Positions 7,929-18,033 of a stretch of DNA of 64,000 nt are shown here, piece by piece. Position numbers and translations under genes: made by a program. How positions within the stretch are numbered: position 1 is the first letter of the stretch; the number at the start of each line of letters is the position of its first letter. The notes beneath the pieces are model-generated. The model was not told the DNA's origin, made no database searches, and saw only the letters and a list, made by a program, of their open reading frames with translations. The stretch is from Vibrio gallaecicus (GTDB lineage Bacteria > Pseudomonadota > Gammaproteobacteria > Enterobacterales > Vibrionaceae), in contig NZ_AP025490.1 of NCBI RefSeq assembly GCF_024347495.1, positions 2,914,001 to 2,978,000 on the forward strand, in the 5' to 3' direction.

Positions 7929-9653
7929 TTAGAATGGAAAAAAGTAAGGGATCAAACTCAATACTAATACCGAATATACAATCGAAATGGGAATGCCAAT
8001 ACGCAAGTAATCCGTTATATGGTAATTGCCAACACTGTATACAAGTAGGTTAGTTTGATAACCATAAGGAGAAATAAAACTGGCACTCGCACCAAATAAT
8101 ACCGCCATAATAAACGGCATAGGATCGACGCCATAACCAACAGCCATACTGTAGCCAATTGGAAATGAAAGGGCAGCAGCAGCATTGTTTGTTACTAACT
8201 CAGTCAGTACAAGTGTCATTAAGTAAGTCGCAACCAGAGCACCAAAGACGCCCCAGCCGTTAAATGCTTCCATAAACATCAGCCCCATCCTTTCAGATAA
8301 GCCTGATGAAATCATCAATTGTGCTATAGACAGCGCAGAGCCAACAATAACGACAATATCAACAGGAAAACGTCTACGTAACTCACTAAGCTGAACCACT
8401 CCGAAAACTACCAGCAGTAATAAGAATACAGCTAAACCTTTAATAATTGGTGCAATGCCAGCAAGTGAAAAACCAATGACAGCAGCAAACCCTAACAGTA
8501 CAAAAGCAGATTTATCGCCATCAAGCTTGGCACTAGAATCTAAGTCATTCATCAGCACAAATTCTTTGTTGTGTTGCTGACGTTGCTCTTCAAAACGCTT
8601 GCCAGGTACTAAAATTAAGGTATCGCCAGCGGCTAAGGTAATATTGCCTAACCCGCCTTCAAGCCTTTCATGTCCACGGCGTATAGCCACAACCACAGCA
8701 TCGAATTTATCTCTGAACTGACTGGTTTTTAAGGTCTTATTACAAAAGCTTGCAGATGAACTGACTACGACTTCCACAAAGTTTTGACCATTCAAATGGT
8801 GCTGCCCAAACAGAGTGAGACCTTGAATTTCTTGCAGTGTCGCAACACTTTCGACATCACCACAGAACAGAAGTCGATCTCTGGCTTGTAAAACAAAATC
8901 TGGGTCGATAGATGCGGTCGTTTGCCCATCACGAATCACTTCTGCGAGAAACAGTTTTCTTAATGCTCTTAAATTATTTTCACTCACGCTACGCCCGACC
9001 AAAGGAGAACCAGGTTCAACACGTGCCTCTAGAAAATAAGGAAGATCATCTTGCGATCCATCGTCATAGGCAGGCAGTAGATAGCTTAATGGGATAAGGA
9101 TCAGCACCCCACCCACCAGCACAGCTAAGCCGATCAATGTCGGAGTGAAAAAGTTTAAGCTAGGTAAACCCACATCTTCCACAAAGCTGTTGATGATCAA
9201 GTTTGTCGACGTTCCGATCAAAGTCAGCGTACCACCTAGAATAGCGGCGTAAGATAGAGGGATTAATAATTTTGATGGTGCGTGCTGCTGATTGCGTTTG
9301 ATCGCTCCGATCAATGAAACAACAACCGCAGTATTATTGGTAAAAGAAGAAAGTAACGCTGTGGAAATACCCAACTTTGCTACAACTGTACCTAGCCGAC
9401 CTTCTGAAATATTACGGCTAACCCAGCTAATTAAGCGAGTTTTCTCCAACGCACTAGACGCAAGAATAAGAAGAATAAGAGTCAGTAAAGATGAATTGGT
9501 AAAGTTGGTCGCTAAACTCGTAAGATCAATTAAACCAGCCATAAACGCAATAAATGCGGCACTGGCAAAAATGTAACTAGGCTTAATTCGAGTGACCAGT
9601 AGGCAAGTTATGATGCCAAGCAAAATCGCTAATACAAATCCTTGTTCCCACAT
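7929..9653 (-). CDS. SLC13-type anion permease with TrkA-C domains, likely sulfate
   Basis: The 574-residue inner-membrane protein shows CitMHS/ArsB-like membrane halves at about 1-195 and 385-574, each with a conserved N-rich loop (FTNNTAVVV, ELVTNNAAAA). Between them lie two RCK_C (TrkA-C) domains at about 210-370. This architecture is shared by SLC13/DASS-like bacterial permeases. Its position between cysN and cysC makes sulfate the likely substrate, which is inference; such genes sit in the cys operon of other vibrios. The longest frame start at 9653 is supported by AAGGA on the minus strand. Confidence 0.88.
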   Translation of the reverse strand: MWEQGFVLAILLGIITCLLVTRIKPSYIFASAAFIAFMAGLIDLTSLATNFTNSSLLTLILLILASSALEKTRLISWVSRNISEGRLGTVVAKLGISTALLSSFTNNTAVVVSLIGAIKRNQQHAPSKLLIPLSYAAILGGTLTLIGTSTNLIINSFVEDVGLPSLNFFTPTLIGLAVLVGGVLILIPLSYLLPAYDDGSQDDLPYFLEARVEPGSPLVGRSVSENNLRALRKLFLAEVIRDGQTTASIDPDFVLQARDRLLFCGDVESVATLQEIQGLTLFGQHHLNGQNFVEVVVSSSASFCNKTLKTSQFRDKFDAVVVAIRRGHERLEGGLGNITLAAGDTLILVPGKRFEEQRQQHNKEFVLMNDLDSSAKLDGDKSAFVLLGFAAVIGFSLAGIAPIIKGLAVFLLLLVVFGVVQLSELRRRFPVDIVVIVGSALSIAQLMISSGLSERMGLMFMEAFNGWGVFGALVATYLMTLVLTELVTNNAAAALSFPIGYSMAVGYGVDPMPFIMAVLFGASASFISPYGYQTNLLVYSVGNYHITDYLRIGIPISIVYSVLVLSLIPYFFPF

Positions 9654-9715
9654 AAACTTATCCTTAATGGCGGAAGCGAATGCCTCCGCCTATTAGTCTT
9701 TAATTCAGTTCTGAA

Positions 9716-11143
9716 TTATTTCAATAACTGACTTAAATCTTTCGCATCCCAATGTGGGAAATGCTTACGAACAAGTGCATTAAACTCAATCTCGAACGCA
9801 GAGAAGTTACCAACCTGCAGCTCAACTGAATCTAAACGGTCGCGAATCAAACCCGCACCAACCGTTACATTAGTGAGACGATCGATGATGATAAAACCAC
9901 CTGTATCAGCACTTTCTCGGTACTTATCAAGCGCAACAGTTTCATTAAGAGACCATTCACAAAGCCCGATACCATTCAGTGGCAATTCACTCGCTTCATG
10001 GCTTGATAAGTTATTGATATCGTATTGATGCTTAACTGACTTAACCTGTCCAACCGTTTTCTTGCCTGCAATTTTAATATCGTAATCACGACCAGCTTGT
10101 AACGGCTGTTCAGTCATCCATACAACATCTGCAAGAATATGGTTTGTAGATTCAACTTGAGCATTTTCCAGCACAATCAAATCACCACGGCTAATATCAA
10201 TTTCATCTTCTAGAGTCAGTGTTACGGCTAGCCCAGCTTGCGCCGATTCTAAATCACCATCAAAGGTAACAATTCGCGCTACTTTTGATTTCTTACCAGA
10301 AGGAAGAGCTTTGATTTCATCACCAACACTTACTCGACCAGAAGCAATCGTGCCAGCAAAACCACGGAAATCGAGGTTAGGTCGGTTGACATATTGCACA
10401 GGGAAGCGGAACTCACCTGACGATCGCTTTTGATCAATATCGACATTCTCAAGCACTTCAAGTAATGAAGGGCCTTCAAACCAAGCAAGCTCTTCGCTTT
10501 CAGAAGCGACATTAATCCCCTCAAGAGCTGAAACTGGAATGATTTGGATGTTAGTTTCACCTTCCAAGTTTTCAGCAAACTCTAAGTATTGATCGCGAAT
10601 TTCTTCAAAACGTTCTTGTGAATAATCCACAAGATCCATTTTGTTTACCGCAACAACGAAGTGTTTCAGACCCAATAGGTTGGAAATGAAAGAGTGACGA
10701 CGCGTTTGATCCAATACGCCCTTACGAGCATCAATTAAGATCACGGCGAGATCACACGTTGAAGCACCTGTTGCCATGTTACGCGTGTACTGCTCATGCC
10801 CTGGAGTATCAGAGATGATGAACTTACGTTTTTGCGTAGAAAAATAACGGTACGCTACATCAATGGTTATACCCTGCTCTCGCTCTGCTTGTAGACCATC
10901 TACTAACAAAGCTAAATCTGGTTTCTCACCAGTAGTGCCAACACGTTGGCTGTCAGAGTGAACCGCTGCTAGCTGATCTTCATAAATTTGTTTTGTATCG
11001 TGGAGCAAGCGTCCGATTAGAGTACTTTTTCCATCATCTACAGAGCCACAAGTCAAAAATCTAAGCATTGATTTATGTTGGTGTTGGCTTAGGTAGCCTT
11101 CAATTCCTAGCTCGGCTAGTTCGGCTTCTACTGCACTATTCAT
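9716..11143 (-). CDS. cysN: Sulfate adenylyltransferase subunit 1, GTPase CysN
   Basis: CysN is the GTPase subunit that drives APS synthesis by CysD. The 475-residue protein has the EF-Tu-like GTPase motifs GSVDDGKST (P-loop), [12 protein letters not shown] and NKMD, followed by domain 2 and 3 beta barrels. It is not fused to a CysC kinase domain, which fits the separate cysC. It follows cysD by 18 bases and precedes the SLC13 permease. Confidence 0.98.
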   Translation of the reverse strand: MNSAVEAELAELGIEGYLSQHQHKSMLRFLTCGSVDDGKSTLIGRLLHDTKQIYEDQLAAVHSDSQRVGTTGEKPDLALLVDGLQAEREQGITIDVAYRYFSTQKRKFIISDTPGHEQYTRNMATGASTCDLAVILIDARKGVLDQTRRHSFISNLLGLKHFVVAVNKMDLVDYSQERFEEIRDQYLEFAENLEGETNIQIIPVSALEGINVASESEELAWFEGPSLLEVLENVDIDQKRSSGEFRFPVQYVNRPNLDFRGFAGTIASGRVSVGDEIKALPSGKKSKVARIVTFDGDLESAQAGLAVTLTLEDEIDISRGDLIVLENAQVESTNHILADVVWMTEQPLQAGRDYDIKIAGKKTVGQVKSVKHQYDINNLSSHEASELPLNGIGLCEWSLNETVALDKYRESADTGGFIIIDRLTNVTVGAGLIRDRLDSVELQVGNFSAFEIEFNALVRKHFPHWDAKDLSQLLK

Positions 11144-11161
11144 TCTTCTTTCCTTAGACTC

Positions 11162-12070
11162 TTAGAAATAACCTTGGCGCTTTTTCAGCTCCATAGAACC
11201 AGATTGGTCATGGTCGATCGCTCGTCCTTGACGCTCACTTGACGTCGCCACCAGCATTTCTTCAATAATGCCTGTTAACGTATTCGCTTCAGACTCCACA
11301 GCACCCGTCAGTGGGTAGCAGCCTAAAGTACGGAAACGAACGCTTTTCTCTTCAATCACTTCGCCTTCTTCAAGCTTCATACGGTCGTCATCAACCATAA
11401 TTAGCATGCCATCACGCTCAACTACTGGGCGCTTCTCAGAAAGGTAAAGTGGAACAATTTCGATATTTTCTAGATAGATGTACTGCCAGATATCCAGCTC
11501 AGTCCAATTTGATAAAGGGAATACACGAATACTTTCGCCTTTGTTTACTTGACCGTTATAAGTGCGCCATAGCTCTGGACGTTGATTTTTTGGATCCCAC
11601 GTGTGGTTTTTATCTCGGAACGAATACACACGCTCTTTTGCTCGTGACTTTTCTTCATCACGTCGAGCACCACCGAAAGCGGCATCAAAACCGTATTTGT
11701 TTAACGCCTGCTTCAACCCTTGAGTTTTCATGATGTCAGTATGCTTTGAAGAACCGTGTACAAACGGGTTACATCCCATTTCGATGCCTTCAGGGTTTTT
11801 ATGTACCAATAGGTCAAAACCGTATTTCTTGGCTGTGCGATCACGGAATTCAATCATTTCACGGAATTTCCAATCGGTATCTACATGCAGCAGAGGGAAA
11901 GGGATTTTTCCTGGGTAAAAAGCTTTACGAGCTAAATGAAGCATCACAGATGAATCTTTACCGATTGAGTACATCATTACCGGATTATCAAACTCAGCGG
12001 CAACTTCACGGATAATATGAATACTTTCCGCTTCTAGCTGTTTTAAGTGGGTTAAACGTTCTTGGTCCAT
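11162..12070 (-). CDS. cysD: Sulfate adenylyltransferase subunit 2 CysD
   Basis: CysD makes adenosine-5-prime-phosphosulfate from ATP and sulfate, coupled to CysN. At 302 residues it has the PP-loop [18 protein letters not shown] (about residues 35-52), [16 protein letters not shown] and the LGCYPLTGA motif. Length equals E. coli CysD. It is the first gene of the operon, preceded by AAGGAAGC and a long upstream region. Confidence 0.98.
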   Translation of the reverse strand: MDQERLTHLKQLEAESIHIIREVAAEFDNPVMMYSIGKDSSVMLHLARKAFYPGKIPFPLLHVDTDWKFREMIEFRDRTAKKYGFDLLVHKNPEGIEMGCNPFVHGSSKHTDIMKTQGLKQALNKYGFDAAFGGARRDEEKSRAKERVYSFRDKNHTWDPKNQRPELWRTYNGQVNKGESIRVFPLSNWTELDIWQYIYLENIEIVPLYLSEKRPVVERDGMLIMVDDDRMKLEEGEVIEEKSVRFRTLGCYPLTGAVESEANTLTGIIEEMLVATSSERQGRAIDHDQSGSMELKKRQGYF

Positions 12071-12522
12071 TTCAGTGCTTCCTTTAAGGCTCGCTTCACG
12101 AGCAATTCATTACTTGGCTAACCAAGCATGGGATTTGACTTATTCACCAATGACGGTGAGTCGGACTTCGGCACTAGCTAGGAGGATATTATTGTTGAGC
12201 GATCCGTTGCTAGTCATCTGCCGAGTGCATCCTTGATATAGGCATTATGACCAGCTCCTTATATTACTGGAAATTCTAAAATTTCATTTTTTATTCGAAA
12301 AGCTGATAAGGGAGAGTAAATTGATGAATTGTAGAGATTTAACAAAGCCAACATTTAGCGATGAAATGTGATGAACTTGTATACTTATTGAGGTAACAAA
12401 TTGCAGAACGGCATCAAGTAATAGAGACAAGTCACGTTTTAACCTTCACCGTAATCTGTGTTTCATTGAAATTTGTTACATTACGCAACGTATTTTCTTT
12501 ATATCCACTTTGGAGCTACATT
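12071..12522. other. Divergent control region between cysD and cpdB
   Basis: This 452-base stretch has no long gene. On the minus strand it holds a promoter-like TTCCAG-17-CATAAT (12272-12244) with AT-rich DNA beyond it that would suit CysB, and a hairpin-forming leader (12169-12223). A possible 25-codon leader ORF lies at 12217-12140. On the plus strand it supplies the cpdB promoter, which I could not fix with confidence. Confidence 0.55.
12244..12272 (-). promoter_or_regulatory. Candidate CysB-dependent cysD promoter
   Basis: On the minus strand TTCCAG (12272-12267) and CATAAT (12249-12244) are 17 bp apart. The weak -35 box is usual for CysB-activated promoters. The upstream block 12273-12300 is AT-rich. 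The CysB site itself is degenerate and not proven. Confidence 0.4.
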
Positions 12523-14499
12523 ATGAAAGTTGCTATGAAACCTTTATCTCTGGCAGTACTTGCTGGTTTAGGCCTGACACTTTCAGGTTGCACAACGACA
12601 CCTGATACTGATGAAGTGATTAATTTACGTGTTGTAGAAACCACAGACATCCATACCAACCTTATGGACTACGATTACTACAAAGATAAACCATCTAAAA
12701 AAATCGGTTTAGCACGTACTGCAACTCTCGTAAAAGAAGCTCAAAAAGAAGTAACCAACAGCGTCTTAGTGGATAACGGTGACTTGCTGCAAGGTAGCCC
12801 AATGGGTGACTACATGGCAGATAAAGGCATCGAAGCCGGTGAAGTTCATCCAGCTTACAAAGCAATGAACCAACTCAGTTACGATGCTGCGAACCTAGGG
12901 AACCACGAGTTCAACTATGGTCTAGAGTTCCTAGAAGAATCAATCAACGACGCTGATTTCCCATACATCAGCGCGAACGTTTACGACGCTGAAACCAAAG
13001 AACACTACTTCACGCCTTACATCATCAAAACACACACCTTTGCTGATACTGCAGGTGTGGAACACGAAGTGAAAGTCGGTTATATCGGCTTTGTTCCACC
13101 GCAAATCATGACGTGGGATAAGAAGAATCTTGAAGGCAAAGTCATTGCTCGCGATATCATTGAAACCGCTAACGAGTTAGTACCTCAAATGAAAGCTGAA
13201 GGGGCTGAAGTCATTGTTGCGATTCCTCACTCTGGTGTTTCAACCGATCCGTACAAACAAGGCGAAGAAAACTCGACGTTTTATCTATCTGAAGTAGAAG
13301 GCATTGATGCCATTGCCTTTGGTCACGCACATGCGGTTTTCCCAGGTAAAGGATTTGATGACATTCAAGGTATTGATAACGAAGCCGGAACAATGAATGG
13401 TGTTGCTGCTGTAATGCCAGGGCGTTGGGGTAGCCACGTCGGTGTTATGGATCTAACACTTGCACAAAAAGACGGTAAGTGGAGCGTGGTAAAAGGTCAA
13501 TCTGAAGCTCGCCCTATCTACGATAAAATTGAGAAGAAATCTTTAGCTGCTGCTGATGAAGGTATCGTCACTGCACTAGAAAAAGACCACGCGGGTACTC
13601 GTGAGTTTGTTAACCAACCAATTGGTAAAGCAGACGATGTGATGTACAGCTTCCTATCTCTAGTTCAAGACGATCCGACAGTACAGATTGTTAACCTTGC
13701 ACAGAAAGATTACGTTGAGCGCTTTATTCAAGGTGACCCAGACTTAGACGGCATTCCAGTACTTTCAGCCGCTGCACCATTTAAAGCGGGCGGTCGTAAG
13801 AATGACCCAGCTAATTTCACTGAAGTCGAGTCCGGTCAGCTCACCTTCCGAAACGCGGCAGATTTGTACCTTTACCCGAATACGTTAGTAGCGATGAAGG
13901 TTACAGGTCATGAAGTAAAAGAATGGCTTGAATGTTCTTCAGGTCAATTCAATCAAGTCGATGTGAATTCAACAGCACCGCAACAATTGATTGAGTGGGA
14001 TAATTTCCGCACTTACAACTTCGACGTTATTGATGGTGTGGATTACCAAATCGACGTAACTCAACCTGCGAAATACGATGCTAACTGTAAAGTGGTTAAC
14101 CCTGATTCACAGCGTATTGTGGGTCTTACTTACCAAGGTAAGCCTATTGATATGAAGCAAGACTTCCTTATCGCGACTAACAACTACCGCGCTTACAGCA
14201 ACAAATTCCCGGGAACGGGTGAAGACTTCATCGCATTTGATGCTCCAGATGAAAACCGCACCGTTCTTGCGAACTACATTTCTCGCGTAAGCAAAGAACA
14301 AGGTCAAGTAAGCCCAACGGCTGACAACAACTGGTCTTTTGCTCCTATTACTGCCGATAAGAAACTTGATATCCGTTTCGAAACGTCTCCAAGTGAGAAA
14401 GCCGCGCAGTTCATCAAAGATAAAGGTCAATACCCGATGAAACGTGTTGCGACTGACGATGTTGGATTTGCCGTTTACCAAATCGATTTATCGAAATAA
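12523..14499 (+). CDS. cpdB: 2-prime,3-prime-cyclic-nucleotide 2-prime-phosphodiesterase / 3-prime-nucleotidase CpdB
   Basis: This bifunctional secreted metallophosphoesterase scavenges cyclic and 3-prime nucleotides. From the chosen start it is 658 residues with a lipobox-like LSGC at about residues 20-23, so it is probably a lipoprotein and not the soluble enzyme of E. coli. Metallophosphatase motifs are seen in order: [32 protein letters not shown] and [10 protein letters not shown]. The 5-prime-nucleotidase C-terminal domain follows. GGAG seven bases before the ATG at 12523 decides the start; a longer in-frame ATG lies at 12466. It is monocistronic, with a terminator. Confidence 0.94.
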   Translation: MKVAMKPLSLAVLAGLGLTLSGCTTTPDTDEVINLRVVETTDIHTNLMDYDYYKDKPSKKIGLARTATLVKEAQKEVTNSVLVDNGDLLQGSPMGDYMADKGIEAGEVHPAYKAMNQLSYDAANLGNHEFNYGLEFLEESINDADFPYISANVYDAETKEHYFTPYIIKTHTFADTAGVEHEVKVGYIGFVPPQIMTWDKKNLEGKVIARDIIETANELVPQMKAEGAEVIVAIPHSGVSTDPYKQGEENSTFYLSEVEGIDAIAFGHAHAVFPGKGFDDIQGIDNEAGTMNGVAAVMPGRWGSHVGVMDLTLAQKDGKWSVVKGQSEARPIYDKIEKKSLAAADEGIVTALEKDHAGTREFVNQPIGKADDVMYSFLSLVQDDPTVQIVNLAQKDYVERFIQGDPDLDGIPVLSAAAPFKAGGRKNDPANFTEVESGQLTFRNAADLYLYPNTLVAMKVTGHEVKEWLECSSGQFNQVDVNSTAPQQLIEWDNFRTYNFDVIDGVDYQIDVTQPAKYDANCKVVNPDSQRIVGLTYQGKPIDMKQDFLIATNNYRAYSNKFPGTGEDFIAFDAPDENRTVLANYISRVSKEQGQVSPTADNNWSFAPITADKKLDIRFETSPSEKAAQFIKDKGQYPMKRVATDDVGFAVYQIDLSK

Positions 14500-14527
14500 G
14501 CTAAACTAAATCGATACACTTAAACGA

Positions 14528-14562
14528 TAAAAGGCTGAGTATTTTTACTCAGCCTTTTTTGT
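14528..14562 (+). terminator. Rho-independent terminator after cpdB
   Basis: AAAAGGCTGAGT and ACTCAGCCTTTT pair around ATTTTT and are followed by a T-run. It ends the cpdB transcript. Confidence 0.93.
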
Positions 14563-14758
14563 TTCTAACTGTCTTTTCATCACTCTATTTAACCCCCTAA
14601 CCTATACATCTCCTTCAGCCTTAATGAGTTCCTCATTTACCTTTTAGCCTCTACGTTCGCAAATTTAAACCCTTAGGAAATAAACACCTTAGTAAAAAAA
14701 CAATTTCAACCTGTAAGTTTTTTGTATGAGTCCCTGTCTACTATTTAACTACAATTAA

Positions 14759-14780
14759 TTGGTAACAAATTGATTACCAA
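14759..14780 (+). promoter_or_regulatory. Operator-like inverted repeat before the DedA operon
   Basis: TTGGTAA-N8-TTACCAA is a perfect 7-bp inverted repeat spanning two helical turns, 45 bases before the dedA start. A TACAAT box lies just upstream at about 14750. This fits a repressor or activator site for the seven-gene operon. A poor match to a Pho box (CTGTAAG, four bases, TTGTATG) lies at about 14711-14728. Confidence 0.5.
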
Positions 14781-14824
14781 ATATCCGTTTACCAGTTAGA
14801 GATTAAAAAGCAAAGGCGATATTT

Positions 14825-15412
14825 ATGGGCATCACAGAGAGTATTCAAGTATTCCTAAATTCTGGCGAACAGTCAGTTGGATGGCTCATGCTCGCAATTA
14901 TTGCTTTGTCTTACTTACTTGAAGACTTAGCCATAGTCACGGCTGCTGGTCTGGCGGTGCAAAAGGTAATGCAACCTGAACTTGCTTTACTTGCGATTTT
15001 CATTGGTATTGCGACTGGTGATCTTGCTTTGTATTACTTAGGACATTCAGGTCGTTACTTCCGTGGCGTTCGCTATAAAGCGCTCACTAATCGTCACTTC
15101 CGAGCTTTGCATCAAAGGCTACATAAAAACGCCTTCATGAATTTATTCATCATTCGCTTCATTCCTGGGCTAAGAACCGTAGGTTTTACTCTTAGTGGTT
15201 TCTTCTCTGTATCCATTCCTGTCTTTCTTGCCGCAGTACTCAGTGCTACGGCAATTTGGACCTGTCTTGTTTTCTCAATCATTTATTACTTAGGTTCTTC
15301 AGCTTGGCTGCAAGCCACCCAGTACCAATGGGCTGTAATCCCTTGTGCAGTCTTACTATTGATTACTGCCAACCGTCTGCTTAATAGAACTTACTCAAGA
15401 GGGCTGTCATGA
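14825..15412 (+). CDS. DedA family inner-membrane protein
   Basis: At 195 residues with about five hydrophobic segments, it has the DedA core: LLEDLAIVTAAGL, the G...GD...Y..G segment and the conserved FIIRFIPGLRTVGFTLSGF. DedA/SNARE-assoc proteins include undecaprenyl-phosphate and phospholipid flippases and affect membrane potential. It opens the seven-gene operon and overlaps the ATP-grasp gene by four bases. Which lipid it moves is unknown; the OlsF-like enzyme at the end of the operon suggests an aminolipid, which is inference. Confidence 0.9.
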   Translation: MGITESIQVFLNSGEQSVGWLMLAIIALSYLLEDLAIVTAAGLAVQKVMQPELALLAIFIGIATGDLALYYLGHSGRYFRGVRYKALTNRHFRALHQRLHKNAFMNLFIIRFIPGLRTVGFTLSGFFSVSIPVFLAAVLSATAIWTCLVFSIIYYLGSSAWLQATQYQWAVIPCAVLLLITANRLLNRTYSRGLS

Positions 15413-16542
15413 GCTTACTAAATGCAATCCAGTGTATTCCACCTCATAAGATCAATGCGGGTATGCCACCATTAGAAGAAGATACCAAACGCAGTGTGTC
15501 GCCTTATGAGTTCCTGCCGAGTTGGTTTTTCTATACCCCTGTCTTCGTGCAAAGCTTACTCCAAGGGCTACAGCATCAAGACTTAGGGTTACCACTTATT
15601 GCTAACCCTAGTATCAAGCTCAGCGGTATGGTTGGTGAATCCAAGCACGACATTTTGAGCTTAGCTGGTAAGCAAAGCCAACCATGGATCTCCCCCTTTA
15701 TTACACTGACTAAAACGGATCTTAACTCCCAAAAGCAAGCAAAGGATGCCTATTCAGCTCTTCTACAAGCAAGCCTAGATTTTCCGATTGTCGCAAAACC
15801 GGATCTAGGCTGTCGCGGTGCTGGCGTGAAACTGATCAATAACCATGATCAACTTGAGCAATATATTGATTCATTTCCGAATCAAGCACGTTTTCTACTT
15901 CAACAAAAAGCCCCTTACCAAGCTGAAGCGGGTGTCTTTTATGTTCGCTATCCAGAGCAAAAGCAAGGGCAGATCATTTCGATCACTTTGAAGTATGCAC
16001 CAACCGTAACTGGGGATGGTGAACACACCCTTAAAGAACTGATTAAAAGTCACCCAAGAGCCGGTCAACTAAGCCACCTTTATCTACCAAGACACGTTGA
16101 TAAATTGGATTGGATTCCTCAAAACGGAGAAGAATTTCAACTCGCTTTTGCAGGAAGTCACAGCCGTGGCTCTATTTTCAGAAACGGTAACCAATTCATA
16201 TCTGAAGCACTCACCCAAAAGTTGGATGCGATTTTCAATGATTTTGGTGGCTTCTATTACGGTCGTTTAGATATCAAATTCAAAGACATCCAAACATTAA
16301 TGCAAGGCGAAGACTTTACGATTCTAGAAGTGAATGGAGCCAGTAGTGAAGCAGCGCATATCTGGGATCGAAACACACCTCTGAAAGAAATTTTTTCCAC
16401 ATTACTCCAGCAATATCGAATTTTATTTGAGATTGGTGCACAGCAAAAAAAACGTGGTCACCGCACTCCACCTCTCAAAGAGTTATTCAATGCTTGGCAA
16501 GATGAAAAACAGCTTGTACAGCAATACCCGAGCACCGATTAA
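15409..16542 (+). CDS. ATP-grasp ligase-like protein of the DedA-OlsF operon
   Basis: The 377-residue cytoplasmic protein has an ATP-grasp fold: FPIVAKPDLGCRGAGVKLI (nucleotide-binding lysine and loop, about residues 127-145), LLQQKAPYQAEAGVFYVRYP, and the C-terminal metal-binding YGRLDIKF...FTILEVNGASSEA, like the D-E-N set of D-Ala-D-Ala ligases. Such enzymes join a carboxylate to an amine or thiol with ATP. The substrate is unknown. It is translationally coupled to dedA. It could add an amino acid to a lipid made by the operon, which is speculation. Confidence 0.8.
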   Translation: MSLLNAIQCIPPHKINAGMPPLEEDTKRSVSPYEFLPSWFFYTPVFVQSLLQGLQHQDLGLPLIANPSIKLSGMVGESKHDILSLAGKQSQPWISPFITLTKTDLNSQKQAKDAYSALLQASLDFPIVAKPDLGCRGAGVKLINNHDQLEQYIDSFPNQARFLLQQKAPYQAEAGVFYVRYPEQKQGQIISITLKYAPTVTGDGEHTLKELIKSHPRAGQLSHLYLPRHVDKLDWIPQNGEEFQLAFAGSHSRGSIFRNGNQFISEALTQKLDAIFNDFGGFYYGRLDIKFKDIQTLMQGEDFTILEVNGASSEAAHIWDRNTPLKEIFSTLLQQYRILFEIGAQQKKRGHRTPPLKELFNAWQDEKQLVQQYPSTD

Positions 16543-16641
16543 GCCATTTCCCAAAGACTAATAATGCATAGATAAAGTAAAAGACGATTGATTGAACCCT
16601 TTATCTCATAAAGAAAATCAAACCAGTTTCGAGGATTTTTA

Positions 16642-17184
16642 ATGAACCAAATAAGACAGGCAACGCCGCAGATAACCATGCCTTCAAGTGTGACAGGAGC
16701 GATCGAAATTCTAAATCAAGGGTACGAATTTCTTTGCTCAATTTCAGATAGCGATTATCTATGCAGTGCTAAGCCACATATCACAAGCTCTATTGGTGAG
16801 CATACACGCCACACTCTCGATCTTTTTCATGCGCTCATCATTCAAGAAGATCTGACGGTGGATTACAACACTCGCCGAAGAGGGCATGCAGTAGAAAATG
16901 AGCGCACGATAGCTCTATCCGAGATCCAATATGTCATTAACTGGCTAAAACAGGTTGATCCAATATTACTCAGTACTGCGATTACTATTGAAACTGAAGT
17001 CTCTATGAATAACCAAGTTTTTCATTCTATTCCATCAAACATAGAACGAGAGATCACTTTTGCTGCTCTGCACGCGAATCACCACTACGCAATGATCAAA
17101 GTGATCGCGACTTTTTTAGAAATACAAACTTGCCACGCTTTTGGTTACGCCCCAACAACCGCTAGCTACCTGAGGGAGCAATAA
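16642..17184 (+). CDS. DinB/YfiT-like metal-dependent protein
   Basis: This 180-residue helical protein has the histidine arrangement of the DinB superfamily: SIGEHTRHTLDLF (His54 and His57) and ALHANHHYAMIK near residue 145. These residues would form a metal triad. Relatives include bacillithiol and mycothiol S-transferases, so thiol conjugation is possible but unproven; vibrios use glutathione. It begins 99 bases after the ATP-grasp gene with GAGG before the ATG, and the next gene follows after one base. Confidence 0.75.
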   Translation: MNQIRQATPQITMPSSVTGAIEILNQGYEFLCSISDSDYLCSAKPHITSSIGEHTRHTLDLFHALIIQEDLTVDYNTRRRGHAVENERTIALSEIQYVINWLKQVDPILLSTAITIETEVSMNNQVFHSIPSNIEREITFAALHANHHYAMIKVIATFLEIQTCHAFGYAPTTASYLREQ

Positions 17185-17185
17185 A

Positions 17186-18019
17186 ATGTGCTCAGTATCT
17201 TGGCTACTAGAAAAGAAAGGCTACCAAGTCTTTTTTAACCGTGACGAACAAAAATCACGAGAATTAGCGTTACCACCTAAAAAATACACCTTAGATGGTG
17301 TGGATGTTTTGATGCCTTTAGATCCTGTGGGTGGCGGAAGTTGGATTAGCATGAATCAATTCGGTTTGTCCTTATGTTTACTCAATAACTATCAAGGGAG
17401 GCTTGCTGCTGGTTCACTCTTAAGCCGTGGTCTTTTGCTAAAGCAACTTTCTAGCAGTTCAACTACAGAACAAGTCTCGCAACAATTTCAGCAACTTGAA
17501 ATTGAGCGATTTGCTCCATTTACGCTATTAGTTTTCTCTCCGAATCTAAGCCTATTGAACCCAAAGGTTATGGCTTACACATGGAATGGTGAGCAAATCT
17601 CAATATATGAAACTGACTCGCCTTTATTTTCATCTGGCTTTGATTTATCTAACGTCGTGCATTACCGCCAGACCATTTACCGAAAGCTGACTCAAACTGG
17701 TAAATCACAAGAAACGCTGCTTGCCTTTCATTCTCATCATCACCCTGATTTCAGCCACATGTCGACATGTATGCATAGAGAAGACGCACACACTGTTAGC
17801 TTTACGCATTTGCATTCAAATAATGGTGATTTCTCAATGTTCTACCGCCCTGGCTCACCATGTTCTTCATTAAAAGAAACATCGCAGGAACAGAGAGCAT
17901 CCAAAACAATCAAGACGTATCAAATAGCGAATCATCAAGTAATTAGTCATCAAATAACGGCTAACGAAATTAGCCAAAACCGATCCACATTTGCTCTTTC
18001 AGAAGCATTAAACACATAG
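17186..18019 (+). CDS. NRDE family protein (TANGO2-like)
   Basis: The 277-residue protein begins MCSVSWLL and contains the FFNRDEQ motif at about residues 17-23, the hallmark of the NRDE/TANGO2 family. A GGSWISMNQFGLSLCLLN segment follows, also typical. Cys2 could be an N-terminal nucleophile as in Ntn hydrolases, but activity has not been settled. Eukaryotic TANGO2 is tied to lipid and heme handling. The gene follows the DinB-like gene by a single base, so co-translation is likely. Confidence 0.8.
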   Translation: MCSVSWLLEKKGYQVFFNRDEQKSRELALPPKKYTLDGVDVLMPLDPVGGGSWISMNQFGLSLCLLNNYQGRLAAGSLLSRGLLLKQLSSSSTTEQVSQQFQQLEIERFAPFTLLVFSPNLSLLNPKVMAYTWNGEQISIYETDSPLFSSGFDLSNVVHYRQTIYRKLTQTGKSQETLLAFHSHHHPDFSHMSTCMHREDAHTVSFTHLHSNNGDFSMFYRPGSPCSSLKETSQEQRASKTIKTYQIANHQVISHQITANEISQNRSTFALSEALNT

Positions 18020-18033
18020 AACTGGAGAATATT

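Noticed and set aside
7929..9653. Arsenite or citrate permease call for the SLC13-type protein
   Set aside because: The fold alone does not separate these; its place inside the cys operon favours sulfate.
14107..14481. 124-codon minus-strand frame inside cpdB
   Set aside because: It is antisense to the conserved nucleotidase domain and resembles no known protein.
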